Source: Leptospira kirschneri serovar Cynopteri str. 3522 CT (GTDB lineage Bacteria; Spirochaetota; Leptospiria; Leptospirales; Leptospiraceae). From it: DNA of 64,000 nucleotides. Of this stretch, positions 45,241 through 63,445 are shown one piece after another. The notes under the pieces are model-generated. The model did not search any database. It saw only the letters and a program-made list of their open reading frames with translations, and had not been told where the DNA came from. Where the stretch lies: NCBI RefSeq assembly GCF_000243695.2, contig NZ_AHMN02000005.1, positions 37,501-101,500 on the forward strand, written 5' to 3'. Every line of letters begins with the position of its first letter. Position 1 is the first letter of the stretch. Made by a program: the position numbers and the translations under genes.

Positions 45241-46353
45241 ATGAGAGAAAAACAAAATTCACTTTTAGACATACAAAAACCACCCGCAGAAAGACTATAC
45301 TCCGAAGAATTGGAGCGATTAAAAAAAAGGGACGAAACAAAACCAAAACCGCCCGGTTGGAACCTTTCACCCCAAGCAGTCATAGACTTTGTGTTAGGTG
45401 ATGTAAATTCCGGAATTTCTCCAAAATTCGTAGGAGAACGAAATTTTATAGAATGTTGTATCGTGGCACTCGCCACCAATCGAGGATTAATGTTAATCGG
45501 AGAACCAGGAACAGCCAAAAGTTATTTGAGTGAACTTTTGGCCGCCGCAATTTCTGGAGATTCTTCACTTACGATTCAAGGAAGCGCCGGAACGACGGAA
45601 GATCAAATTCGTTATTCTTGGAATTACGCACTGATGTTATCAGAAGGACCGTCCGAAAAATCCCTAGTCCCTGCTCCAATTTATGAAGGTATGAAGTTAG
45701 GAAAAATAGTTCGTTTTGAAGAACTTTCCCGTTGTCCTGGAGAAATTCAAGACACGTTACTCTCCATATTAAGCGATAGGGTATTACACATACCGGAATT
45801 GAACGGAGAAGAAAATGTACTCTTCGCCAAACAAGGATTTAATATCATAGCCACTTCCAACACGCGGGATAGAGGAACCAACGAAATGAGTTCCGCATTA
45901 AAACGAAGATTTAACTTCGAAACCGTAACACCCATTTCTAGCATTTCCGAAGAACAAGCGTTAGTCGAGAGAGAAATGGAACGTTTATTAAAACAAGCAA
46001 ACGTGCCGACAAAACTTCCCCAGGACTTGACAGAAGTACTCGTAACCTGTTTTCACGAATTACGAAATTCTAAAACAATTTCCGGAAAGGCGTTGGAACC
46101 GCTTAGTTCCACGTTGAGTACCGCGGAAGCGGTCAGCGTAGGATTTTCTGCCGTATTACACGCGTATTACTACGACGAAGGAAAAGTAAACGCAGGACAT
46201 ATAGTCTCTAACATGTTAGGTTCCGGTGTAAAAGATTCGGTTGAAGACTTAAAAAAAATAAGACACTACTTTGATCAAGTGGCCGCATATCGAAACGGAC
46301 ACGCTTGGCCAGAGTTTTATCAGTCTAAAAAACTTTTAAACAGGAATTCCTAA
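45241..46353 (+). CDS. MoxR-type AAA+ ATPase (YehL-like)
   Basis: 370 residues with an AAA+ core: Walker A GEPGTAKS (87-94), Walker B region [20 protein letters not shown], sensor [22 protein letters not shown] and arginine finger region. MoxR ATPases act with VWA-domain partners as chaperone-like remodelling machines in the cytosol. Here the VWA partner is encoded at 49035-50159 and the order WGR-DUF4132, MoxR, DUF5682, VWA, SWIM matches E. coli yehI-L-M-P-Q (recognised from memory). The Walker B has E-E where D-E is usual, which fits many MoxR proteins. Confidence 0.88.
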   Translation: MREKQNSLLDIQKPPAERLYSEELERLKKRDETKPKPPGWNLSPQAVIDFVLGDVNSGISPKFVGERNFIECCIVALATNRGLMLIGEPGTAKSYLSELLAAAISGDSSLTIQGSAGTTEDQIRYSWNYALMLSEGPSEKSLVPAPIYEGMKLGKIVRFEELSRCPGEIQDTLLSILSDRVLHIPELNGEENVLFAKQGFNIIATSNTRDRGTNEMSSALKRRFNFETVTPISSISEEQALVEREMERLLKQANVPTKLPQDLTEVLVTCFHELRNSKTISGKALEPLSSTLSTAEAVSVGFSAVLHAYYYDEGKVNAGHIVSNMLGSGVKDSVEDLKKIRHYFDQVAAYRNGHAWPEFYQSKKLLNRNS

Positions 46354-46589
46354 CTAGATCCACTGTAAAATCCAAAAATGACAATTATTCATATAAAATT
46401 TTTGGCAAAATCTCAGTTTGATGATATAAATTAAAAATTTGATGCAGTTCGAAATAAAATATAAAAAATCTCTAAAATATACTTTGAAATTTATAAAATA
46501 TAATCTTTGAATATTCTAAAAATTAATTTTATGAAAAACTTCACAAACAAGCAGAGTCACTTTTTCCATAAAACAAAAACCGAAAAACA

Positions 46590-48878
46590 ATGAATTCTAC
46601 TCTTTTCTTTCCGATACGACATCATAGCGTTTCTGCGTCACTCTCTCTTCAAAAATATATAAACGAATTACGTCCTTCAGCAATTTTAATCGAAGGTCCT
46701 TACGACTTCAACCCAAAGATAGAAGAATTATTTTTACCTCATACTCTACCGATCGCAATCTACAGCGTCTTCAGAGACGAACAAGGATTTTCCAAAGGAG
46801 CGTATTATCCTTTTTGCAACTACTCTCCAGAATGGATCGCTCTACAAACGGCCAAAACCCTAAAAATTCCTGCTCGTTTTATAGACCTTCCTTGGGCCGA
46901 TTTATATACCATCAAAAGTGTTTCGGAAAAACCAAATGTTAAAACGGTACACGACGAACTTTTTTGGAAAAACGACTTCGTTTTAGCACTTTGTAAAAAA
47001 ATGGGAGTTTCCGATTTTCACGATTTATGGGATGAACTTTTCGAAGTCAATCACCTAACACAAATAGACGAGTATAAAGAACAAGTGACCCTTTTTTGTA
47101 ATTACGTTCGAAAAGAAAATAAACATTCCGAAGAAATCGTTCAAGCAAGAGAAGCGTTTATGACACATCAAATTCGACTTGCACAAACACAATTTACGGG
47201 TCCGATTTTAGTAGTTACAGGAGGTTATCATTCTCATACACTTCAAGAAAAGATTTCCAAGCCGCCCCAAGCAGACGAATTATTCTGGGTCAATCAAGAG
47301 GAAAAATTCTACGACCGAGAAATTTCCTTAACTCCTTATTCCAACTCTAGATTAAACACAACTAATGGTTATACTTCCGGAATACCAAGTCCGGGTTTTT
47401 ATGATTTTGTTTGGGAAAGTTTTCAAAAACAGGGATCGTTCGATCATCGTCTACTAGTTCAAAAAATCCTAAACGCACTTAGAAAAAAAGGACATAGAAT
47501 CGGCTCCGCAGATAGGATCGCTTCCGAAACCATGAGCAAGGCCCTGGCCGATTTACGAGGTCACAAAAATATTTGGAAAAAAGATCTGATCGACGGCTTT
47601 CGTGCGACCGTCATCAAGGACGAAATCGCTAGAAACGTTAGTCACCATTTACTTGATTGTATTTCGGAAGTGATGGAAGGAAATCGTATCGGTCGTTTAG
47701 CAGAAGGAACATCCCTACCTCCGATCTTTTTTGACATAGAAATTATATTAAAAAAATTAAATCTTTCTGCAAAACGGGAAACTAGAATTTTAGAATTGAA
47801 TTTGACGGATTCGGAACAAAGGGAACAAAGCAAGGTTTTACATCGTTTGTATCTTTTAGAGATCGCCGGTTATACTTTTTTAGAAGGTACGGATATGATC
47901 TCCCGAAAGGATTTAGAAAAAATAAAAGAAAAATGGAATATCTCTACAAAAGCTGAGTTTCATTCTTCTTGTATAGAAGCATCTCGTTACGGAGCCACAC
48001 TCTCAGAAGCCTCAGCAGGAGTGTTAAATCAACGTATCCGTTCAGAAACCGATCCCGAACTGGCAGCCATCTGCCTCGTTGACGCAGCGTTAGCCGGTTT
48101 AGGAAAACATTTAACTTTTTTACTAAAACAATTTTCAGATATAATTTCAATTGCGGGCGATTTTTTAAGAATGTGTTCCGCGCTAAAACACATTTCTTAT
48201 TTATATAAATATGACGAAATTATAATATTAGAAAACAGGGAAAGCCTAGAAGGAATATTTCGAGAAAGTTATCTACGATGTCTCAATCTTTTGGATCGAT
48301 TAGGAGCCACATCCTCCGACGGTTTAAAACTAGCCAAAGGAGTTCAAACGATCGTACAGACATATCAGTATTTTGCCGAATCCTTAGAATTATCCTTAGA
48401 AGAGATACGGGGCGTGTTATCACGTGTGGGAACAGATGTAAAAATAGATCCTTTCGTACAAGGGGCCGTTTTCGGGGGACTGAATTTGATCGACGACCAA
48501 TCGATCTTAGATCAGCTCAATTCATTTTATGATCCTACCGAACTTGGAGATTTTTTATCCGGATTTTTTTTAATCGCCCGAGAAACTGCTCAAAGAGACA
48601 AAACACTCCTAACCGCCCTAAACATTAGAATATCAGAATTATCTCATTCTGAATTTTTAGAAGCACTACCCGCCCTACGTATGGCTTTTACTTTTTTTAC
48701 TCCCAGAGAAAAACATAAAATCGGCCAAAATTTATTTGAAATCATACGACCTTCCTTAGACAAACTATCCGATCATGAAAACCCAGAAACAATTTTAAGA
48801 GCAATCGAATTTGAAAAGATTTTGTTCGAAACCGCATCCAGATATGGAATTAGAACTAATTACTACGAAGACGTATAA
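46590..48878 (+). CDS. DUF5682-family protein (YehM-like)
   Basis: 762 residues. The N-terminus [20 protein letters not shown] with [20 protein letters not shown] is the DUF5682 signature (RHH..S.S then LIEGP.D). The next part contains [10 protein letters not shown] and [13 protein letters not shown], suggesting an EreA/ChaN-like fold with conserved His and Glu (inference). The rest is helical. No signal peptide or membrane segment is visible, so it is probably cytosolic. It lies between the MoxR and VWA genes, as YehM does in E. coli. Biochemical function is unknown. Confidence 0.82.
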   Translation: MNSTLFFPIRHHSVSASLSLQKYINELRPSAILIEGPYDFNPKIEELFLPHTLPIAIYSVFRDEQGFSKGAYYPFCNYSPEWIALQTAKTLKIPARFIDLPWADLYTIKSVSEKPNVKTVHDELFWKNDFVLALCKKMGVSDFHDLWDELFEVNHLTQIDEYKEQVTLFCNYVRKENKHSEEIVQAREAFMTHQIRLAQTQFTGPILVVTGGYHSHTLQEKISKPPQADELFWVNQEEKFYDREISLTPYSNSRLNTTNGYTSGIPSPGFYDFVWESFQKQGSFDHRLLVQKILNALRKKGHRIGSADRIASETMSKALADLRGHKNIWKKDLIDGFRATVIKDEIARNVSHHLLDCISEVMEGNRIGRLAEGTSLPPIFFDIEIILKKLNLSAKRETRILELNLTDSEQREQSKVLHRLYLLEIAGYTFLEGTDMISRKDLEKIKEKWNISTKAEFHSSCIEASRYGATLSEASAGVLNQRIRSETDPELAAICLVDAALAGLGKHLTFLLKQFSDIISIAGDFLRMCSALKHISYLYKYDEIIILENRESLEGIFRESYLRCLNLLDRLGATSSDGLKLAKGVQTIVQTYQYFAESLELSLEEIRGVLSRVGTDVKIDPFVQGAVFGGLNLIDDQSILDQLNSFYDPTELGDFLSGFFLIARETAQRDKTLLTALNIRISELSHSEFLEALPALRMAFTFFTPREKHKIGQNLFEIIRPSLDKLSDHENPETILRAIEFEKILFETASRYGIRTNYYEDV

Positions 48879-49034
48879 AATTGAAAAATACAAGCCGGAG
48901 CTATTAAATGATTCGCAAAAACAAAGAAAAAATTAATCCGACCACATTCTTTTGTCGTGTTTCGTTTTATGGATATAATTCAAATTAAAACTTTTCTAAC
49001 TATAAAAATATTACATATTCAATAATTACAATAT

Positions 49035-50159
<1,125 letters not shown>

Positions 50160-50166
50160 GAATACA

Positions 50167-52101
50167 ATGCGTCAAGATATTCTCTCCTTATCACTGCAAG
50201 AATTAGAAGTTTTAACGAGCAAAGGAACGGTAAACCGAGCCCTAAAGGATATAGAATCCGGAACCAAAGGCGAGTGGAAAGAAACCGAAAACGGAAGTAT
50301 TGAAGTCGTTTGGGAAGATTCGGTCACGTGTATTTTACCCGGGTCCGTTCCAATTCAAGAGTCAAGTTGTACTTGTTCTTCTACGGGAGTTTGTAGACAT
50401 ATCATACGAACGATTGTCGCTTATCAAAAACGAACCATCTCAGACAAACCAAATCTTTCTTGGAATCCGGGAAGTATTAGCGATGAAAGTTTGCGTTCTT
50501 TTATTTCCGCTTCTTCGTTTACAAAAGCCAAATCCATTTTTAATTCCGGCATTGCCGTAGAACTGGATAGAACGGACGTTCCGGTTGCAAAAATTCACGG
50601 ACTTGGAACCGTTCACTTTCCAGTTCCGAACGATATTCGATACGCTCGTGCAGATTGTAAAGGATCACTTGGTGAACAGATAATCGCTGTAGCGGTATGG
50701 TCATTTCGTCTAACGCACTTAGAAAAAGAATTTGTTTCTACTAACATTCAAGAAATAAAAATCTCGTCAGATATTACGGATAGAGCCAATATAATTCTGA
50801 AAGAAATTGTACAATATGGATTTCAAGGAGCTTCCGAATATTTAAAAGAAAGATTGTCTCAATTGGAGCGTTCCTGTTTAGAAGAAGGGCTCTTATGGCC
50901 GGCGGAAGTTTTATCCGAGCTACAGGAGGAATATTCAAAATATCTTTTACACGATTCCTTGTTCGATCCAGATCAAGTTGTATACCTTTTAGGAGAATGG
51001 ATTATACGAATGGATGCGTTAAAAGAAAATAAAGGTGCCGTTCCTTCTTTAGTCATCAGAGGAGATACAAAAGCGTATTCTTCCGAATTGATCGTCAGAA
51101 GTTTAATTGGGTTAGGCTCCGGAATCAAAGTTTTTAAAAAAGGTTTTGTAGTACTTTCTTATTTTGCCGATCCTAAATCCGACAAAATACTGTTATACGA
51201 ATGTTCTTTCGAAAAGCAGATGGATGAACCGTTCCACTCTATCGGTAATTTTCCTGTGCTCAAGGGAATTCCAATTTACGATTTCGGAAAAAGTTCTATC
51301 CTCAGTTCTTCGATCAAAAAAAACGCATCTGGTAAATTACAATTCAGTAATAAAGTAACTTTAAATCCTCAGACGTTTTCTTTTGAATCTCTGAGCAGAA
51401 ACATTTTTTCCGACAATTTTAATGAAACGATGAAAACACTTTTAGAAAAACCTCCTCGTCCTTTAGGTCCCCGTTGGGCGGCTGGTAATTTTTTTGTATT
51501 TAAAGTAGAACGTTTTACTCAACCTCATTTTGATAATATTTTACAACAAATGAATATAGAATTGGAAGATCAAAATGGGAACATTGCATACGCTCAGCTA
51601 CCGTATTACAGCAGAGCATCCTACGGCATAGAAAATCTACAACACGCGTTAGTCGATTCTCATTTACGTTACGTCTGCGGAATTGCAGATGTAACCTCTG
51701 GCAGACTTTACATAAAACCGGTGTCGTTCGTAATCGAACAAGGGGGGAATCGTACGATGTTACAGCCTTATTTAGACCCAAAATCCCATTCCGACAAATC
51801 TAATTTTCAAACCCAAAATCAAGTTCGTTCAGAAACGGACTCCCTAAAAAATTATATTACAGAATTAAGAACTACTATCTCCGAAGTATGCCTAATAGGT
51901 CTAAAACAATTTGGTAAAATCAATCATTGGAAAAAACTAGTTCAACAATCCGAAAACCTAGGATTAAAAAGAATTTCGACTCTTTTAGAATCCGTAATTA
52001 CATCAATACAATCTTCAAAAGAAACTAACGTTTCTCCTATTTTTACTTTAATCGCCCTACTTTGCCTTTCTAAAGAAATGGAACTTTTATCTCAAAAGTA
52101 A
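50167..52101 (+). CDS. SWIM zinc-finger protein (YehQ-like)
   Basis: 644 residues. A SWIM-type zinc finger C-x-C...C-x-H occurs at Cys68, Cys70, Cys76, His78 (SSCTCSSTGVCRHII), followed by a long region without recognised domains, partly helical at the C-terminus. SWIM fingers bind DNA or proteins. The gene is 7 bp after the VWA gene and closes the five-gene cluster, which ends at the hairpin 52132-52161. Its presence completes the match to the E. coli yehI-L-M-P-Q order. Confidence 0.84.
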   Translation: MRQDILSLSLQELEVLTSKGTVNRALKDIESGTKGEWKETENGSIEVVWEDSVTCILPGSVPIQESSCTCSSTGVCRHIIRTIVAYQKRTISDKPNLSWNPGSISDESLRSFISASSFTKAKSIFNSGIAVELDRTDVPVAKIHGLGTVHFPVPNDIRYARADCKGSLGEQIIAVAVWSFRLTHLEKEFVSTNIQEIKISSDITDRANIILKEIVQYGFQGASEYLKERLSQLERSCLEEGLLWPAEVLSELQEEYSKYLLHDSLFDPDQVVYLLGEWIIRMDALKENKGAVPSLVIRGDTKAYSSELIVRSLIGLGSGIKVFKKGFVVLSYFADPKSDKILLYECSFEKQMDEPFHSIGNFPVLKGIPIYDFGKSSILSSSIKKNASGKLQFSNKVTLNPQTFSFESLSRNIFSDNFNETMKTLLEKPPRPLGPRWAAGNFFVFKVERFTQPHFDNILQQMNIELEDQNGNIAYAQLPYYSRASYGIENLQHALVDSHLRYVCGIADVTSGRLYIKPVSFVIEQGGNRTMLQPYLDPKSHSDKSNFQTQNQVRSETDSLKNYITELRTTISEVCLIGLKQFGKINHWKKLVQQSENLGLKRISTLLESVITSIQSSKETNVSPIFTLIALLCLSKEMELLSQK

Positions 52102-52131
52102 TTTCTGTTATTTGTATAAGGTTTAGAAATC

Positions 52132-52161
52132 AAACATCGCCCTTTAAAGGACGATGTTTTT
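52132..52161. terminator. Bidirectional intrinsic terminator between convergent genes
   Basis: Stem AAACATCG-C-CCTTTAAAGG-A-CGATGTTT followed by TT lies between the SWIM gene stop (52101) and the convergent Len-like gene stop (52169). The flanking A and T runs let it act in both directions. Confidence 0.82.
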
Positions 52162-52168
52162 GAAAAAC

Positions 52169-52864
52169 TTACTGTTCTACACAGAGAAGATTTAGATTGG
52201 TATTACAATCATGGTTATCAACGGTAAAAGCTCCTTCTGGAGTTATATCCGCTTGAAGTTGGGTTGTATTTCCAGCCTGTCCAGTAATAAGTCCGTCGGC
52301 AGAATTCCAATTATTACAGTTTGATAATGGCTCCCAAAGAAATCCAACGTTGTTTCCTAAACCGTTCCAAAAGAATTTTTGAGCTCCTGAATCAATTCCA
52401 TTTTGAAGATTATCTACAACAATAGAATTTGCGTTTGTAGTAAAGGTAATCGTAGTGCCGTCGCTCCTACGGTATTGTTTGTTTGGATAAAGAACCCAAT
52501 CTTTTTTATCTACTGATCCATCGAAAGCAGAAATAACTTGTCTTCCAGTTGGACCGTCGACAATCAAAGCCTTATAAGCTCCCGTTAAACTAGAAGATTT
52601 TGCAGCGGCACACTTTGCGTCTGCTCCAGAAATTCCACCTAAGTTTCCATTATAACCCGCCCCGTTATTGGTAGCGATAAAAGTTCTACAAAAAGAAGCA
52701 TCCTTACAAGAAGTAACGACGGGAGTAGAAGTATTATTAGAAGAACCTAATGAATTGAGAAGGAAAAGAAGTAGTTCTGAATTATCTTCTTCTTTTTTAT
52801 CCCCACACGAATAAAGAGCGCATACAACGGATCCGATAAGCAATGTTAGAAATATTTTTTTCAA
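52169..52864 (-). CDS. Len-like lipoprotein with DUF1554 domain
   Basis: 231 residues. The leader [20 protein letters not shown] ends in a lipobox-like LYSC with Cys20, so it should be a surface-directed lipoprotein. A low-complexity linker precedes the DUF1554 domain: [58 protein letters not shown] and the C-terminal [12 protein letters not shown]. This is the endostatin-like domain of the Len proteins, some of which bind factor H, laminin, fibronectin or plasminogen. Which Len member it is cannot be decided here, and binding is inferred. Confidence 0.82.
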   Translation of the reverse strand: MKKIFLTLLIGSVVCALYSCGDKKEEDNSELLLFLLNSLGSSNNTSTPVVTSCKDASFCRTFIATNNGAGYNGNLGGISGADAKCAAAKSSSLTGAYKALIVDGPTGRQVISAFDGSVDKKDWVLYPNKQYRRSDGTTITFTTNANSIVVDNLQNGIDSGAQKFFWNGLGNNVGFLWEPLSNCNNWNSADGLITGQAGNTTQLQADITPEGAFTVDNHDCNTNLNLLCVEQ

Positions 52865-53539
52865 GATTTTATTTCCTTATTTTAAATTGATTCGTTTGAA
52901 TTTACTTTTTCAAGTTTAGATTTAAAAATTTTTAACCTAAAAAGCAAATCAAACGAACTTAGAACTAAATAACAGATCCAGGTGAGTATTTCTCACCTTT
53001 TGGAAATAAATTTATAATCTATTGGAAAAAACTTTTTTAAGTTCTATCAGTAAAGGTTACAACAAAGACATTATATTATATCTTGAACAGATTCGTTTTA
53101 TAAGATACAGACTATATCTGAAAACAAAACTTTTTTTGACTTATAAGAACAAAAGGTTGTTTCCTAAAAAGTTTTTTATTTACAGTGCATCTCAAAACCT
53201 AAATAGAAAGGTGTTAGTTGAGTCACTTCGCGCGAACGCGCCGAATTTTTCACTTTATCGGAAAGATCAAGGCTGCGGCAACTAAAGCATCTCGCTTTTA
53301 TTGGCGTTCAACGGGTTCTTATGAAAGTTTAAAAACAATACGTGATCGATTGATGAATAAAATCCATTAGAATCAATCAACGAGACTGTTTATTGAGAAT
53401 TAGTATATAATGAATTTCTAATTTTATTTCGGTCATTTAAATGATTATTTGTATGTAGAAATTTGTTCTTTAGATTTGGATTTATAGGAATTCCTTGAAA
53501 AATTCCGCACAAAACTTCAAAATTACTACCGTTTTTAAT

Positions 53540-53830
<291 letters not shown>

Positions 53831-53937
53831 TTTAATATTTCTCTAAGAGCCTAATAAATCCAATGTAGTAGTTCCCACAGATTACTACTCGGATATATCA
53901 AAAGAATACGATTGTGAACTTGTTTTAAAAGTTAGAA

Positions 53938-53953
53938 TGTGGGATCTACCACA
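53938..53953. repeat. Palindromic motif variant TGTGGGATCTACCACA
   Basis: Differs by one central base from the 16-mer at 19954 and 22930; both arms TGTGG/CCACA are intact. Confidence 0.65.
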
Positions 53954-54332
53954 AAAAAGCCCAAAATTTGGGTTAGGTGTAGTTTTTTGAGAACCTTTGC
54001 ATCCTCGCTAAAATGCCAGTAATTTTTAGTGTTATTTTTATGCGTCCGAGTAGTAGGTTTCTTTACGCAGTTTCTGACTTTTTAAGAGTTTTCCGCTCTT
54101 AAAAAATTGTAATAGTTCCCACATTTTCAAAGACTATTTAACGTGAGTTCGACGCAAGAAACCCATAATACTGAAAAAAAGTTGGAATCAGAACTTCATA
54201 GATCGATTCTTTAAATGTGGGAACTATTACAAACCACGGTTTTACAAACAAATTCTAAAATTAGAGGAACTACTACTTTTTAAAAATTTTTTCTTAAGCC
54301 GGACTCACATTAAACTGGGATTTAAATTTTAA

Positions 54333-54453
54333 AGATGGCCGTAAAACAGCGGTTTTATGCAAAAATCGGATTGGACGATGATTCTTTTGGTATTTCATAG
54401 TAGTTCCCACATTTTCAAAGTTTAATTGGTAAATCTACGATTTGCAATAGTTC
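54333..54453. repeat. Dispersed 130-bp hairpin unit, copy 3 (copy 2 at 20963-21094)
   Basis: Reads GATGGCCGTAAAACAGCGGT, CAAAAATCGGATTG, ACGATGATTCTTTT, TAGTTCCCACATTTTC, TTGGTAAATCTACGATTTG, TAGTTCCTACATTT; same order as the reverse complement of 6311-6440. Confidence 0.75.
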
Positions 54454-54673
54454 CTACATTTATTTTTTTTACGAAAAAATTGACCTAAGATTTCCTTACG
54501 TTAATATAAGTTCACCAAAACTCCATTACCGACTAACGCTACAAAAGTTTTTGATCCGAAAAATAATTCACTCAAGAACCAAATGTATATTAGGTGCCGC
54601 TTATACACATTTTATGGCAAATATTTATTATTAATTTATTAAAATATTCTACTTTACTACAATTTAGAATCTG

Positions 54674-56479
<1,806 letters not shown>

Positions 56480-56644
56480 ATTTTTTTCTTAAAGGTAAAA
56501 TCAAGACTCGTTTGAAGTTGATAAAACTTTCGTCAGTTTTAATACCTTTCCTGAAAACGAAACCTTCTTTCCAAAATATAATGAATCAAAATCGAATTCT
56601 CTTGATCCTCCGTCTGTTATGAAAATCATGACTGCCATAAGGTT

Positions 56645-60503
<3,859 letters not shown>

Positions 60504-62741
60504 ATGACAAAAGATAAACAATCCATTTTTATAGCACACGTTCTTCGCAAAGATGACGGTAGTTTCGTTGAACATCTCATAGACGACCACCTCTATTCGG
60601 TAGCGGAGTTTGCAAAAAAATTCTGTGAAAAATTTGGAGCAGAAACTTTTGGTTATCTAATAGGTCTTTGGCACGATTTAGGAAAATTTAAATTAGAATT
60701 TCAAGAAAGAATTCGAATCCGTTCAGGACATATTGGAGAAGAAGCCCACCTAGAAGGAAAAACGGCAAAGTCAGTAAAACACTCAGTCAGCGGAGCGATT
60801 CACTGTCTCAACAAATTCAAACAAAGCGATATTATTAAAAAATTAATATGTCTACCAATACTTTGTCATCACTCCGGTCTAAAAAATTTTGGGATCGACG
60901 TAGATATTCAGCTAAACGACGAAAAAGAAATTTCGGCATTATCCGAAACCATTACGTATATCCCTCAACAAATATTAGACGGAATCGAATTAAAGCAACT
61001 CGGTAAAAGTTTTAAAGATCATTCCTTATTAATCCGGATGTTATTCTCCACCTTAATCGACGCGGATAGACTAGATACAGAAAGATTTATGGATCTAGTC
61101 AAATTCAAAGAAAGATATTCAAAAACCATAATCCTACAAGATTTAAATATCAAATTAGACAAACACCTGAACGACATACAAAAACAAGCAGATGCTACAA
61201 AAGTAAATTCAATTAGAAAAAGAATCTTAGAAGAAGTTCAATCAAAAACAAATCTAAAACCCGGATTTTATACTTTAACCGTTCCTACCGGAGGAGGTAA
61301 AACGTTAACTTCTTTATCGTTTGCTTTAAAACATTGTATTGAAAACAAAATGGATCGAGTGATCTACGGTGTTCCTTATTTAAGTATCATAGAACAAACC
61401 GCAGACGTATTCAAAAAAATATTGGGGGAAGATTCCGTTTTAGAACATCATTCGGGTATAGATATTTCCAAGGAAAAAGAAAATTCTATAAATAGGCTTT
61501 TGACCGAAAACTGGGATCATCCTTTAATCGTAACCACAAATGTTCAATTTTTTGAAAGTCTATTTTCCTCTAAAACCACAAAAGTAAGAAAACTTCATAA
61601 TATTATAAATAGCGTAATTATTTTGGATGAGGCGCAGATGATTCCTCCCCAATTTTTACAACCGATCGTAAAAACACTAAAAGAATTAGTAGAATATTAT
61701 AATGTAACAATAATATTATGCACCGCCACCCAACCCACGTTATCTTCTATAAAATCTACCGATCTCAATTTTGACGGGATTGACACAGCAATAGAATTGG
61801 CTCCAGAACCGGAAAAACTTTTTCAAGAGCTAAAACGAGTAATAATTCACAAACCGGAAGAGAAAAAACTAAGTTTTATGGAAGTTGCAACAAGAATTTT
61901 AAATTACGATCAGGTTTTAACAATCGTAAATCGTAAAAGCGACGCCAGTGGAATTTTCAATCAACTAACCGGAAATAAATATTATCTAACTACAAATCTT
62001 TGTGCAGAACATCGCAGAGACATTCTTAAAAAAGTAAAAAATCATCTAAACAATGGAGAATCGGTTTATCTAGTCAGTACTCAATTGATTGAAGCGGGAG
62101 TTGATATTGATTTTCCTATCGTTTTTAGAGCCGTTGCCGGACTCGATAGTATCGCCCAAGCGGCCGGAAGATGTAACCGTGAAGGTAAATTATTAGATGA
62201 AAACGGACAAGAAAAACTAGGAGAAGTATTTTTATTTAAACCAGAACAAAATCCTCCTGCCGGACATCTTTTACAAACCGAACAAGCAAGTAGAGATTGT
62301 ATAAAAAACTTTGAAGAGCTAATCCATCCAGATACTTTAAAACAATACTTTAACACTTTATTTTGGTTAAAACAAGATAAAGGATTAGATAAAGAAGAAA
62401 TAGAGAAAGATAAAAGAAGTTTTCAATTTGAAACGATCAATAAAAAATTCAAGTTAATCGACGAAGACTCCAGACCAGTCATTGTACCTTACAAAGAAGG
62501 TAAAGATCTAATCGTTCAATTACAAAACTCAGTCATACAAAATAATTTTTTAGACTATAAACTGATTCGAAAATCACAACGTTATACCGTAAATCTCAAA
62601 ACAAATCTGTACAACAAACTTCTATCCGAAGGAATCATTTCCGAAATCGAAGGGATTATAGGAATTTTAACTTTCGGTTCTTATTATCATAATGATTTAG
62701 GAATATTAGAATCTCCGAATGAACAAGATTTAATCATTTAA
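60504..62741 (+). CDS. cas3: CRISPR-associated helicase-nuclease Cas3 (type I-C)
   Basis: 745 residues. The N-terminal HD nuclease domain shows GLWHDLGKFK (His57, Asp58) and LPILCHHSGL. The SF2 helicase part has Walker A PTGGGKT (261-267), DEAQ box (375-378), CTATQPTLSS and QLIEAGVDIDFPIVFRAVAGLDSIAQAAGRCNR. Cas3 unwinds and degrades target DNA after Cascade recognition. It overlaps the cas5 start by one base (TAATG). The neighbours Cas5 and Cas8c place it in type I-C. Only a weak ribosome site is visible before ATG 60504. Confidence 0.94.
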   Translation: MTKDKQSIFIAHVLRKDDGSFVEHLIDDHLYSVAEFAKKFCEKFGAETFGYLIGLWHDLGKFKLEFQERIRIRSGHIGEEAHLEGKTAKSVKHSVSGAIHCLNKFKQSDIIKKLICLPILCHHSGLKNFGIDVDIQLNDEKEISALSETITYIPQQILDGIELKQLGKSFKDHSLLIRMLFSTLIDADRLDTERFMDLVKFKERYSKTIILQDLNIKLDKHLNDIQKQADATKVNSIRKRILEEVQSKTNLKPGFYTLTVPTGGGKTLTSLSFALKHCIENKMDRVIYGVPYLSIIEQTADVFKKILGEDSVLEHHSGIDISKEKENSINRLLTENWDHPLIVTTNVQFFESLFSSKTTKVRKLHNIINSVIILDEAQMIPPQFLQPIVKTLKELVEYYNVTIILCTATQPTLSSIKSTDLNFDGIDTAIELAPEPEKLFQELKRVIIHKPEEKKLSFMEVATRILNYDQVLTIVNRKSDASGIFNQLTGNKYYLTTNLCAEHRRDILKKVKNHLNNGESVYLVSTQLIEAGVDIDFPIVFRAVAGLDSIAQAAGRCNREGKLLDENGQEKLGEVFLFKPEQNPPAGHLLQTEQASRDCIKNFEELIHPDTLKQYFNTLFWLKQDKGLDKEEIEKDKRSFQFETINKKFKLIDEDSRPVIVPYKEGKDLIVQLQNSVIQNNFLDYKLIRKSQRYTVNLKTNLYNKLLSEGIISEIEGIIGILTFGSYYHNDLGILESPNEQDLII

Positions 62742-63445
62742 TGGAAACAAAAAGTATGAAGGAATCAAAAATATTTCAATTAAAAGTGTGGGGAGAAAAC
62801 GCGTGTTTTACCAGACCCGAAATGAAGGCGGAAAGAGTCTCCTACGACGTGATCACTCCTTCCGCAGCCAGAGCCATTTTCGACGCAATCCTTTGGAAAC
62901 CCGCAATCCTTTGGATCATCCATAAAATTGATATTCTAAAACCGATCCTCTGGGAATCCGTTCGTAGAAACGAATTAGGTTCTAAAATTGCTCCTCAAAA
63001 TATTACGCAAACGATGGAAGCCGGAACCGGTAATTTAGCTCTTTATATCGAAGAAGAAAGACAACAAAGAGCGGGACTATTTCTTAAAGACGTATCTTAT
63101 ATCTTACACGCCAGTTTTAAACTCACCAAAAGAGCGGGAGACGGAGATAGCATCACAAAATTTGAAGAGATGTTTAAACGAAGAGCCGAAAAAGGACAAT
63201 GTCATCATCAACCTTATTTTGGTAATCGAGAATTTGCCGCCTACTTTTCGTTAAACGATCAAACAGAAAAGTTAATCAAAATAGAACAACAAGATTTAGG
63301 TTGGATGTTATACGATCTTGATTTTGAAGACTATGATTTTGATACAAAAAGTTATAAGGATGCTAGCCCAAAATTTTTCCGAGCAGAAATCCAAAACGGT
63401 AGTATTGTAATTCCGGATCTGAATACAAATGGAGCAAGACTATGA
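62741..63445 (+). CDS. cas5: Type I-C Cascade subunit Cas5 (Cas5d)
   Basis: 234 residues. After a short leader the protein reads FQLKVWGENACFTRPEMKAE and YDVITPSAARAIFDAILWKP, the Cas5d signature; later HQPYFGNREFAAYF and the C-terminal tail fit. In type I-C the Cas5 protein itself processes pre-crRNA, since Cas6 is absent. ATG 62741 overlaps the cas3 stop; an alternative start is the Met 7 codons in (MKESKIFQLKVWG). The stop overlaps the next start as ATGA at 63442-63445. Confidence 0.92.
   Translation: METKSMKESKIFQLKVWGENACFTRPEMKAERVSYDVITPSAARAIFDAILWKPAILWIIHKIDILKPILWESVRRNELGSKIAPQNITQTMEAGTGNLALYIEEERQQRAGLFLKDVSYILHASFKLTKRAGDGDSITKFEEMFKRRAEKGQCHHQPYFGNREFAAYFSLNDQTEKLIKIEQQDLGWMLYDLDFEDYDFDTKSYKDASPKFFRAEIQNGSIVIPDLNTNGARL

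Noticed and set aside
53022..53285. 87-residue open frame after the Len-like gene
   Set aside because: Low-complexity lysine- and phenylalanine-rich translation of AT-rich DNA, no recognised family or ribosome site.
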